A program made the translations under genes and the position numbers. A DNA stretch of 6,788 bases from Asaia bogorensis (GTDB lineage Bacteria > Pseudomonadota > Alphaproteobacteria > Acetobacterales > Acetobacteraceae): positions 1 to 6,788 of the forward strand of contig CAMBXJ010000239.1 in NCBI GenBank assembly GCA_945871455.1. The letters are read 5' to 3'. Within the stretch, counting starts at the first letter, position 1, and every line of letters begins with the position of its first letter. Below are positions 1 to 5,298 of this stretch, piece by piece. The notes under the pieces were generated by a model. It was not told the DNA's origin and searched no databases. It saw nothing but the letters and a program-made list of their open reading frames with translations.

Positions 1-375
1 GAAATGGGCAGCTACGGGATCGGCGTTTCCCGCCTGGTGGGCGCGGTGATCGAGGCCAGCCACGACGATGCCGGCATCATCTGGCCGGACAGCATCGCGC
101 CGTTCAAGGCGGCGATCCTGAACCTGAAGAACGGCGATCCTGCCTGCGATGCCCTGTGCGAATCGCTCTACGCCCGGTTCGGGGGCGACGCGCTGTATGA
201 CGACCGCGCCGACCGCGCCGGGGTGAAATTCAACGACGCCGACCTGATGGGCCACCCGTGGCAGATCATCGTCGGCCCCCGCGGTGCCGCCGCCGGCAAG
301 GTGGAGATGAAACGCCGCGCCACCGGGGAGCGGGTGGAACTGTCCCCGGATGACGCCATCGCGCGCATCGGCTAA
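1..375 (+). CDS. proS: Prolyl-tRNA synthetase, C-terminal part (5' end outside window)
   Basis: Class II aminoacyl-tRNA synthetase that charges tRNA-Pro with proline in the cytoplasm. Only the last 124 codons are present; the frame is open from base 1 and stops with TAA at 373-375. The first residues ([18 protein letters not shown]) are the motif 3 region at the end of the catalytic core. The anticodon-binding domain follows, with the characteristic [10 protein letters not shown] entry strand, the [22 protein letters not shown] segment (listed here as pieces [12 protein letters not shown] and DADLMGHPW), and the late [18 protein letters not shown] stretch. The early ATG at base 4 is internal to the motif, not a start. 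The lolC/E-type gene begins 11 bp after the stop with no terminator between, so the two are probably co-transcribed, as is common in Alphaproteobacteria. The identification is firm; only the truncation limits it. Confidence 0.97.
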   Translation, partial: EMGSYGIGVSRLVGAVIEASHDDAGIIWPDSIAPFKAAILNLKNGDPACDALCESLYARFGGDALYDDRADRAGVKFNDADLMGHPWQIIVGPRGAAAGKVEMKRRATGERVELSPDDAIARIG

Positions 376-386
376 GCACCGCTCGC

Positions 387-1640
387 ATGTTCGGACCATT
401 CGAGCGCATGGTCGCCGGCCGCTACCTGCGCGCCCGCAAAGGCGAGCGCTTCGTCTCCATCATCGCCATCTTCTCCCTGGTCGGCATCGCGCTGGGCGTC
501 GCCACTCTGATCGTGGTGACCTCCGTCATGAGCGGGTTCCAGACCGAACTCGTGACCCGCATTCTCGGCGCCAACGGTCACGTGACGATCGAGGCCTATG
601 CCGGGCAGAAGATCGACGATTTCCAGCCTCTGGTCGACCGGATCGGCGCGCTGCCGAAGGTCGTCTCGGCGATTCCGATCCTGGACGGGCAGGCGATGCT
701 CAGCACCGAGGGTGGTGGTGCGCGCGGCGGTCTGGTGCGTGGGGTGCGGGCGCAGGATCTGCGCGCGATGCCGCAAATTGGCGGGCATATCGTCCAAGGC
801 AGCCTGGATGCGTTCAAGGGCGATGACGCGCTGGTGGTGGGGGTTTCCCTGGCGCGTTCCTATCGGCTGCGTATTGGCGACCAGGTGACGATCCTGTCCC
901 CGCAAGGGGCCGCGACCGCGTTCGGCACGATCCCGCGGGTCCGCGCCTACAAGGTGGTGGCGATCTTCGATGCGGGCCTGAACGACTACAACAGCTCGAT
1001 CGTGTTCCTGCCCCTGGAAGCGGCGCAGGTGTTCTTCCAGAAACCGGATGGGATCACCGGCATCGAAATCCGCATGACCGACCCGAAGGAGGTCGGCACC
1101 ATCGCCGAGCCATTGGGTGACATTCTGCGCGGGCGCCAGGTGCTGGCGCGTGACTGGCGAAATGCCAACGACACGCTGCTCGGCGTCCTCCAGGTGCAGA
1201 AGAACACGATGTTCATCGTCCTGGGGATGATCGTGCTGGTGGCGGCGTTCAACGTCATCTCCTCGCTGATCATGCTGGTGAAGGATAAGCGCGGCGACAT
1301 CGCCGTTTTGCGGACCATCGGCGCCAGCAGCGGCGCGATCCTGCGGATATTCCTGATGTGCGGCGCTTTCGTCGGTGTCAGTGGCACCCTGATCGGAACC
1401 GCCATCGGCGTCGTGTTCTGCCGCAACATCGTCGCCGTACAGCATCTTATCGAGGACATGACCGGCGGACGTGTATTCGACTCCTCGGTGTTCCTGTTGA
1501 GCACCCTGCCGGACAAGGTCGACTGGGGCGACGTGACGCGCGTGGTCCTGCTGGGCCTGGCCCTGTCCCTGCTGGCGACTTTGTATCCAAGCTGGCGAGC
1601 GGCTCGCACCGATCCGGTCGAGGCCCTGCGCCATGAGTGA
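387..1640 (+). CDS. lolC: Lipoprotein-releasing ABC transporter permease (LolC/LolE family)
   Basis: Inner-membrane subunit of the LolCDE-type complex, which extracts mature lipoproteins from the inner membrane and passes them to LolA. The 417 aa length is normal. The FtsX/MacB-type topology is visible: TM1 at about residues 23-48, a large periplasmic domain at about 49-270, then TM2 about 274-298, TM3 about 317-345 and TM4 about 384-402. The cytoplasmic segment after TM2 ([17 protein letters not shown], 298-314) and the C-terminal [17 protein letters not shown] are family hallmarks. A Hook-like FGTIPRVR at 179-186 sits where LolC carries its LolA-binding loop; this is my alignment by eye. 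ATG 387 is preferred over ATG 408 because the [19 protein letters not shown]-terminus is family-typical, although no clear Shine-Dalgarno precedes it and translation may couple to proS. The gene overlaps lolD by 8 bp. Only one permease gene is next to lolD, so the complex may be a LolDF-like homodimer; the symbol lolC is conventional. Confidence 0.95.
   Translation: MFGPFERMVAGRYLRARKGERFVSIIAIFSLVGIALGVATLIVVTSVMSGFQTELVTRILGANGHVTIEAYAGQKIDDFQPLVDRIGALPKVVSAIPILDGQAMLSTEGGGARGGLVRGVRAQDLRAMPQIGGHIVQGSLDAFKGDDALVVGVSLARSYRLRIGDQVTILSPQGAATAFGTIPRVRAYKVVAIFDAGLNDYNSSIVFLPLEAAQVFFQKPDGITGIEIRMTDPKEVGTIAEPLGDILRGRQVLARDWRNANDTLLGVLQVQKNTMFIVLGMIVLVAAFNVISSLIMLVKDKRGDIAVLRTIGASSGAILRIFLMCGAFVGVSGTLIGTAIGVVFCRNIVAVQHLIEDMTGGRVFDSSVFLLSTLPDKVDWGDVTRVVLLGLALSLLATLYPSWRAARTDPVEALRHE
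1620..1623 (+). promoter_or_regulatory. Ribosome binding site of lolD
   Basis: GAGG lies 9 nt before the ATG at 1633, within the last codons of the upstream permease gene. It fixes the lolD start and fits translational coupling across the 8 bp overlap. Confidence 0.6.
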
Positions 1641-2310
1641 TCCCTTGGTCCTGGTCGCCGTCCAGCGCATCTATCGCAGCGAGGCCGGCGACCTGCCCAT
1701 CCTGCGCGGGGCGGACCTGACCTTGCGCGCCGGGGAAATCGTCGCCCTGGTCGCGCCGTCCGGCGCCGGCAAATCCACTCTGCTGCATATCGCGGGGCTG
1801 CTGGACCGGCCGGACGCGGGCTCCGTCATGGTCGCTGGGATGGATGCGGGGGCACTGCCGGACAGCGGGCGCACCGCGGTCCGGCGCGACACCATCGGCT
1901 TCGTCTACCAATCCCACCATCTGTTGGCCGAATTCACCGCCCTGGAAAACATCGTGTTGCCACAAATGATCGCGGGGCGGCCGCGCCGGGATGCGGAATC
2001 CCGAGCCCTGTCCCTGCTGGCATCGTTGGGCCTGGCCGAACGCCGGGCGCATCTGCCGGGGAAATTGTCGGGCGGGGAGAAGCAACGGGTGGCCATCGCA
2101 CGGGCGCTCGCCAATGGGCCGACGGTGCTGCTCGCCGACGAACCAACCGGCAATCTGGACGTCGCGACGGCGGAGACGGTGTTTTCCGAGCTGCTGGCAA
2201 CGGTGCGGGGGCAAGGGGTGGCGGCGCTGATCGCCACGCATAACCCCGCGCTGGCGGCCCGCATGGATCGGACCGTCACGTTGCGTGAGGGGCGAATCGT
2301 CGCCGGGTAA
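1633..2310 (+). CDS. lolD: Lipoprotein-releasing ABC transporter ATP-binding protein LolD
   Basis: Cytoplasmic ATPase that powers lipoprotein release by the membrane permease encoded just upstream. The 225 aa length is typical. ABC motifs are in order: Walker [10 protein letters not shown] at 41-49, Q-loop Q93 in FVYQSHHLL, the signature [15 protein letters not shown] at 145-159, Walker B VLLADEP at 165-171, D-loop GNLD at 173-176 and H-loop His203 in ATHNP. The first Walker A glycine is alanine; the catalytic GxGKST part is intact, and I recall this variant from alphaproteobacterial LolDs. [13 protein letters not shown] after Walker A and [11 protein letters not shown] are LolD-like rather than generic. 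The ATG at 1633 has GAGG (1620-1623) nine bases upstream, inside the permease gene. The gene ends in TAA with no obvious terminator. In many alphaproteobacteria dnaE comes next; here it does not. Confidence 0.96.
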   Translation: MSDPLVLVAVQRIYRSEAGDLPILRGADLTLRAGEIVALVAPSGAGKSTLLHIAGLLDRPDAGSVMVAGMDAGALPDSGRTAVRRDTIGFVYQSHHLLAEFTALENIVLPQMIAGRPRRDAESRALSLLASLGLAERRAHLPGKLSGGEKQRVAIARALANGPTVLLADEPTGNLDVATAETVFSELLATVRGQGVAALIATHNPALAARMDRTVTLREGRIVAG

Positions 2311-2417
2311 CGGCGGGATCGAACGGTACGGCGTCGTGAGGCTACGGCCCAACGGGATTTTGAGTGCCAGGCAAGAGCTGAATTGCGTCGAGGTCTTGTC
2401 CTAAACTGGAGGCGACC
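2311..2417. other. Spacer between lolD and the PBECR-like gene
   Basis: About 107 bp follow the lolD stop with no intrinsic terminator I can recognise (no GC stem plus T-run). The frame of the next gene is open from 2382, after an in-frame TGA at 2379-2381. A good Shine-Dalgarno-like GGAGG occurs at 2408-2412, so part of this stretch may be the leader or the first codons of that gene. Confidence 0.5.
2408..2412 (+). promoter_or_regulatory. Shine-Dalgarno-like GGAGG without a matching start codon
   Basis: GGAGG is followed after 5 nt by GTC at 2418-2420, which is in frame with the PBECR-like gene. Spacing is right for a start, but GTC is not a normal initiation codon; GTG would be. The alternative is an out-of-frame ATG at 2431. 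This hints that the native start was near 2418 and has been changed, or that the sequence has an error here. Confidence 0.35.
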
Positions 2418-2459
2418 GTCTCGAAGTCCGATGCCTTATATGATCCGATCGACCTTGGC

Positions 2460-2825
2460 TTGCTGCCGGTCGATCTCGTCAATTCCGCGCTGGGAACCGA
2501 ATTGTTGCCGGCCCCGGTGCGGCTGAGCGCGCAAGCGCACCGCCACATCGCCAAGGATCATCCCGAGGATTATGAGGTTTGCATCGCTGCGTTGAGTATT
2601 GCGATCCAGGCTCCGAGTTTCATCGGGCAAGCGCCAAAACATATGAGGAATTTTGAGATCATCCGCCGAATCGCCAGAACCGATGGCCGCGTCGTCCTTG
2701 TGGCGATCAGCCTGGAATGTGAGCGGGACGGCTGCTACGCGGTACGGACGTCATACCTGCTGGAAGCGACCAAGCTGGAGGTCAGGCGCCAAAAGGGCAC
2801 AGTACGCGCCACGCCTCCCAGATAA
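2460..2825 (+). CDS. Small protein resembling the PBECR/BECR-fold nuclease family
   Basis: The 121 aa reading frame starts at a TTG and stops with TAA. The composition is protein-like and contains a pattern I associate with PBECR (phage Barnase-EndoU-ColicinE5/D-RelE-like) nuclease-type domains: LSAQAHRHIAKDHPEDY with His27, His29 and His34 near the start, a central IGQAPKHMRNFEIIRR, the strand RVVLVAISLE, and the C-terminal YAVRTSYLLEATKLEVRR (Tyr93 to Arg110). Members of this superfamily are RNase-like folds found in phage polyvalent proteins and toxins; which subfamily this belongs to, and any activity, is inference. The start is doubtful. The frame stays open up to 2382 and its upstream codons (SKSDALYDPIDLG) look coding, yet there is no ATG, GTG or TTG before 2460, and the TTG lacks a Shine-Dalgarno. 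The gene sits alone between lolD and an orphan receptor, without phage or transposase genes in view. It may be a start-damaged remnant. Confidence 0.55.
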   Translation: MLPVDLVNSALGTELLPAPVRLSAQAHRHIAKDHPEDYEVCIAALSIAIQAPSFIGQAPKHMRNFEIIRRIARTDGRVVLVAISLECERDGCYAVRTSYLLEATKLEVRRQKGTVRATPPR

Positions 2826-3212
2826 ACGAAAGGCCCGGCATGAACCGAGCCTTCCATCACCCGAGCCAGATGCAATCCTGGATCTCTTGGCCGGCCAATT
2901 GCTCCGCGCGAAAGCTGAAGCCGGTTAGTAACCTGTGAACGCGCCTTTATCCGTTAGGAAGCAGGCACTGCTCAGGCGTGTGAGGCAGCCGTTCTCACCT
3001 CAGCGGGTCACCGGTATATGGTCCGCCGGCCGGCGTGCGTCAACCAGGATCGGCCGCACCGCCACCTGTGTGAACGAAACAGCAACCGGGGGCGCACCAG
3101 CGTGGAGCGAGGTCGCGTAGGGGCGGCAATTCTCGCCAGCATGCTCGCCAAGGGGACTGATCGAACATGCCCCTCCTCAATGCCCGTTCGTTCAAACCAT
3201 TGTGCAAGGGCA
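2826..3212. other. Gene-free stretch between the PBECR-like gene and the Bug receptor
   Basis: About 390 bp with no recognisable gene on either strand. It holds the hairpin at 2830-2853, a short coding-looking segment in the frame ending TAG at 2926-2928 (discussed as a possible frameshifted small gene), and a perfect 12-bp palindrome CGCCGGCCGGCG at 3024-3035. A 61-codon GTG frame at 2935-3120 is Arg/Ser/Thr/Ala-rich with no family resemblance. I see no tRNA, no insertion-sequence ends and no clear terminator directly after the receptor gene's stop (3213-3215 on the - strand). Confidence 0.5.
2830..2853. terminator. Hairpin after the PBECR-like gene, possible intrinsic terminator
   Basis: AAGGCCCGG (2830-2838) and CCGAGCCTT (2845-2853) pair over 9 positions with one C/A mismatch around a 6-nt loop. 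It begins 4 bp after the gene's stop codon. There is no T-run after it on the + strand. Read on the - strand, the stem is followed by a T-rich TTTCGTTT, so it fits an intrinsic terminator better for leftward transcription, for instance from the Bug receptor gene further right. Confidence 0.4.
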
Positions 3213-4190
3213 CTACTCCAACTGTGCCCCGGACGCCTTCACGATCGGGGTCCATTTGTCCAATTCCGCCTTCACATACGCAGCGAAGGTCTCCGGCGTG
3301 TTGTGCGGTGTCATCTCGACGTTCAGGTCGGCCAGTCTCGTTGCGATGGTCTTGTCGTTCAACGCGCCATTCAGGGCCTCGTTCAGGCGGGTCACGATTC
3401 TGGGCGGGGTCTTGGCCGGCGCGAACAGCCCCAGCCAGACATAGCAGTCGAAGCCTTTGATGCCTTGCTCGTCCAAGGTCGGGGTGTCCGGCAGCGCGCG
3501 CGCCCGGGTCAGGGATCCGTTGCCGACCAGGCGAATCGCACCGGCCTGGATTTGCGGGATCGAGGTTGGCACCGCGTCGATGGCCATCGTGATCTGGCCG
3601 GCGACCAGATCGTTCATCATCGGACCGGCCCCGCGATAGGGCACGTGGACGATATCCAGCCCGCCGGCCTTGGTCTTGAACTCCTCGGTGCAGAGATGCG
3701 GCATGGAGCCGATGCCGGGCGTTCCGTAGGTGAATTTGCCGGGGGCTGCCTTGACCATGCCGACCAGGCTCTTGACGTCTGTCGCCGGCACCGATTTGTG
3801 CACCACGAAGGCGTAGTTCGTGTTCCCGGCCTGCCCGATCGGGGCGAAATCCCTGATCGGGTCGAACGGCATGGTCTTGTAAAGTCCGGGATTGATGGAG
3901 AAGGCGGAGATGGAGCCCAGCAGAATGGTGTAGCCGTCGGGGGAGGCTTTAGAGGCGATGTCGGTGCCGATGTTGCCGCCGGCGCCGGGGCGGTTTTCGA
4001 CGACGACCTGCTGTCCGAGCGATTCCGTCATCTTGGCGGACAACAGGCGCGCGACGATGTCGGTGGTCCCGCCGACGGCAAACGCGACGATCATGCGGAT
4101 CGGTTTTGTCGGGTAATTGTCCTGGGCGTGCAGTGGCTTGCAGAAGGCCATGGTCGCAATCAGACAGCCGGCCATCATTCGCATCTTCAT
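3213..4190 (-). CDS. Tripartite tricarboxylate transporter substrate-binding protein (Bug/TctC family)
   Basis: Periplasmic solute receptor of the Bug family, which captures small carboxylates or related acids for a TctA/TctB membrane transporter; the ligand here is unknown. The 325 aa length is normal. A Sec signal peptide is visible: basic MKMR, a hydrophobic core through MAFC, and probable cleavage after PLHA at residue 22. The mature protein starts QDNYPTKPIRMIVAF. The first ligand loop is AVGGTTDIVAR (38-48), followed by VVVENRPGAGGNIGTD (62-77), SPDGYTILLGS, YGTPGIGSMPH (155-165), VPYRGAGPMMNDLVAGQI (183-200) and LPDTPTLDEQG, all family hallmarks. I chose ATG 4190 because GGGGGAG at 4200-4206 lies 9 nt upstream; TTG 4208 and ATG 4199 overlap or abut that site. 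No tctA/tctB lies beside it, so it is an orphan receptor, which is frequent in this family. It is transcribed leftward, divergent from clpS. Confidence 0.95.
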   Translation of the reverse strand: MKMRMMAGCLIATMAFCKPLHAQDNYPTKPIRMIVAFAVGGTTDIVARLLSAKMTESLGQQVVVENRPGAGGNIGTDIASKASPDGYTILLGSISAFSINPGLYKTMPFDPIRDFAPIGQAGNTNYAFVVHKSVPATDVKSLVGMVKAAPGKFTYGTPGIGSMPHLCTEEFKTKAGGLDIVHVPYRGAGPMMNDLVAGQITMAIDAVPTSIPQIQAGAIRLVGNGSLTRARALPDTPTLDEQGIKGFDCYVWLGLFAPAKTPPRIVTRLNEALNGALNDKTIATRLADLNVEMTPHNTPETFAAYVKAELDKWTPIVKASGAQLE

Positions 4191-4199
4191 CGCCCGCAT

Positions 4200-4206
4200 C
4201 TCCCCC
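4200..4206 (-). promoter_or_regulatory. Ribosome binding site of the Bug receptor gene
   Basis: On the - strand GGGGGAG occupies 4206 down to 4200, leaving 9 nt to the ATG whose first base is 4190. It decides between three nearby in-frame starts (4208, 4199, 4190) in favour of the last. Confidence 0.65.
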
Positions 4207-4262
4207 AATCTTATGACCCCGATGATTTATTCGCGGCGGGCGGGGCCATCCTGCCGCGTGGA

Positions 4263-4328
4263 TCGAAACACCAAATCGAAACGCCGGTGTTGGCCTTCGA
4301 CCGTAACACCGGTCGGAGTCGAAACGCC
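4263..4328. promoter_or_regulatory. Repeat cluster upstream of the Bug receptor gene, operator candidate
   Basis: A perfect 8-bp inverted repeat, CCGGTGTT (4284-4291) and AACACCGG (4305-4312), is separated by 13 bp. It is flanked by direct copies of TCGAAACGCC at 4276-4285 and 4319-4328, with a one-base variant TCGAAACACC at 4263-4272. The cluster lies about 75-140 bp upstream of the receptor start. Position and symmetry suggest a regulator-binding site; an RNA hairpin in a leader is the alternative. No confident -35/-10 pair was identified. Confidence 0.4.
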
Positions 4329-4660
4329 AGCCGGGTATCCGCGGAACCCGGGACCGATCGGCGAGCGCCAAAATGGAAAACCGGGCCATCACACGGATGC
4401 GGTCTCGGCGTGGCATCCCACATGGTAACAGGGGCGAAAGATCGTGGTCTGTAGACTGAGCTTCGGAATTGAAAGGCCGGTCGAGCGGCCTGCCCGCATG
4501 ATGCGCGACCCTATTCAGGGCGACACCCCTTGCGGTCGGGTCGCAGAGGCGCAATCGTCTCGGTATATGAAGCTTGGCCCTTTCAACATGGCGTGGGGTA
4601 CCGATATGCTCTTTCCCCGGGGTGGTGACCATCGGTCGGTGGCGGTCCCCCAAGGAAGAA

Positions 4661-4745
4661 CCGTCGGAACGGGTCTGCCGACGGGCGAAGCGCGGAAACC
4701 ACTACGGCCGGGGCACGTTCCCCGCCGGTCTACGCCCGATGGGCG
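4661..4745 (+). other. Hairpin-rich leader upstream of clpS
   Basis: Three stem-loops follow each other closely. CCGTCGG (4661-4667) pairs perfectly with CCGACGG (4678-4684) around a 10-nt loop. CGG plus CGGGG (4705-4707 and 4709-4713, one bulged C at 4708) pairs with CCCCG plus CCG (4720-4727) around a 6-nt loop. CGCCC (4733-4737) pairs with GGGCG (4741-4745) around GAT. None has a T-run, so these are not typical terminators. A structured 5' leader of clpS is possible; GC-rich DNA also makes such stems by chance. I do not match it to a known RNA family. Confidence 0.3.
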
Positions 4746-4752
4746 ACAGCCG

Positions 4753-4777
4753 CTCGGGTAAGAACCACTCGGGTAAG
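4753..4777 (+). repeat. Two direct copies of CTCGGGTAAG upstream of clpS
   Basis: CTCGGGTAAG occurs at 4753-4762 and again at 4768-4777, a 15-bp period, ending 32 bp before the clpS ATG. A near copy with one extra G (CTCGGGGTAAG) lies at 5166-5176, just after clpS and upstream of clpA. The repeated unit might be a regulator site shared by the two genes; function is unknown. Confidence 0.45.
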
Positions 4778-4809
4778 TGCCTTTCGGGGCGAATGGATGC
4801 GGACGAACG

Positions 4810-5145
4810 ATGAGCGATAACGACAAGCGTGGCGGCGGTAACACGGAAGGGCCGAACACCGGTGTGGTGGTCAAGGCGCGTCCGAAGACCCGTAAGCCGG
4901 CCATGTACAAGGTCTTGATGCTAAATGACGATTACACGCCCATGGAGTTTGTCGTCCATGTGCTGGAACGCTTCTTCCAGAAGACCCGGGATGAGGCGAC
5001 CCGCATCATGCTGCACGTGCATCGCCGTGGCGTGGGTGTCTGCGGCGTCTACACTTATGAGGTCGCGGAAACCAAAGTGACACAGGTCATGGACCTCGCG
5101 CGCCAGAACCAGCACCCTCTGCAATGCACGATCGAAAAGGAATAG
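4810..5145 (+). CDS. clpS: ATP-dependent Clp protease adaptor ClpS
   Basis: Cytoplasmic N-degron adaptor that binds proteins with destabilising N-terminal residues and delivers them to ClpAP, docking on the ClpA N-domain. The 111 aa protein has a flexible basic N-terminal tail (1-30) and then the conserved core. [23 protein letters not shown] starts at residue 34 (key residues Asn39, Asp40, Asp41, Thr43, Pro44, Met45). Met67, Val70 and His71 in IMLHVHRRG complete the N-degron pocket known from the E. coli protein, followed by [15 protein letters not shown] and the C-terminal [13 protein letters not shown] 4810 is chosen over the in-frame GTG at 4777 because the upstream 11 residues are not family-like; a weak GCGGA lies 6 nt before it. 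The neighbour clpA is its functional partner. The start overlaps in ATGA with an upstream 79-codon frame of doubtful reality. Confidence 0.97.
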   Translation: MSDNDKRGGGNTEGPNTGVVVKARPKTRKPAMYKVLMLNDDYTPMEFVVHVLERFFQKTRDEATRIMLHVHRRGVGVCGVYTYEVAETKVTQVMDLARQNQHPLQCTIEKE

Positions 5146-5298
5146 GCGGTTTGACCCATCGGAGTCTCGGGGTAAGTCCATTGGCCGGTCCATCGGCGAA
5201 TCCCTCCAGGTCAGCCGCATCACCCGCCGGCGAAAGCCTCGCTTTCGGCCGAGACCGGAGACACTCTCCGGATATCAGAGCGTAGGAGCAGCGACGAC
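5146..5298 (+). other. clpS-clpA spacer with two tandem hairpins
   Basis: A 153 bp spacer. CGAAAGC (5231-5237) pairs perfectly with GCTTTCG (5241-5247) over a 3-nt loop and can extend by three pairs past a bulge. CCGGAGA (5255-5261) pairs perfectly with TCTCCGG (5265-5271) over a 3-nt loop. No T-run follows, so read-through into clpA is likely; the stems may mark an mRNA processing or stability element. The clpA ribosome binding site follows the second stem by 12 bp. Confidence 0.4.
5284..5288 (+). promoter_or_regulatory. Ribosome binding site of clpA
   Basis: AGGAG ends 10 nt before the ATG at 5299 and supports that start, whose [15 protein letters not shown]-terminus is family-typical. Confidence 0.7.

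Larger units (their letters stand above)
4191..4809. other. Divergent gene-free region between the Bug receptor and clpS
   Basis: 619 bp with no gene I recognise. From left to right it contains the receptor's ribosome binding site, the repeat cluster at 4263-4328, a hairpin AGGCCG/CGGCCT (4474-4479 with 4486-4491), a longer stem GCGACCC/GGGTCGC (4505-4511 with 4538-4544) enclosing a small inner AGGG/CCCT pair, and then the hairpin-rich leader of clpS. Both divergent promoters must lie here. Reading frames within it have weaker third-position GC than the neighbouring genes and no family resemblance. Confidence 0.55.

Noticed and set aside
372..1670. Long open frame on the - strand opposite the Lol permease gene
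   Set aside because: It is antisense to a clear family member, His/Asp/Gln/Arg-rich without domain features, and explained by high GC in codon positions of the real gene.
2311..2335. tRNA T-arm-like GTTCGATCCCGCC on the - strand just after lolD
   Set aside because: The 5' half of the T-stem does not pair (TACCG faces CCGCC), and no acceptor, anticodon or D arm can be placed around it.
3024..3035. Perfect palindrome CGCCGGCCGGCG as an operator or element end
   Set aside because: Pure G/C palindromes of this size arise readily in GC-rich DNA, and no partner copy or nearby promoter supports a role.
2935..3120. 61-codon GTG frame after the hairpin
   Set aside because: No Shine-Dalgarno, no family resemblance and a composition of Arg, Ser, Thr and Ala expected of noncoding GC-rich DNA.
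4164..4190. Lipobox-like MAGC in the Bug receptor signal peptide
   Set aside because: The Cys is at residue 9, before the hydrophobic core, so it cannot be a lipoprotein cleavage site; PLHA/QD at residue 22 fits ordinary signal peptidase I cleavage.
3018..4454. 478-codon open frame on the + strand across the Bug receptor gene
   Set aside because: It is the shadow of the - strand receptor; it is Arg/Gly/His-rich and has no recognisable domain.
4444..4761. 105-codon frame upstream of clpS
   Set aside because: Third-position GC is lower than in the neighbouring genes, the sequence resembles no family, and it covers several hairpins.
4777..4809. GTG 4777 as an earlier clpS start
   Set aside because: It adds 11 residues that do not resemble ClpS, sits inside the direct repeat, and ATG 4810 gives a family-typical N-terminus.
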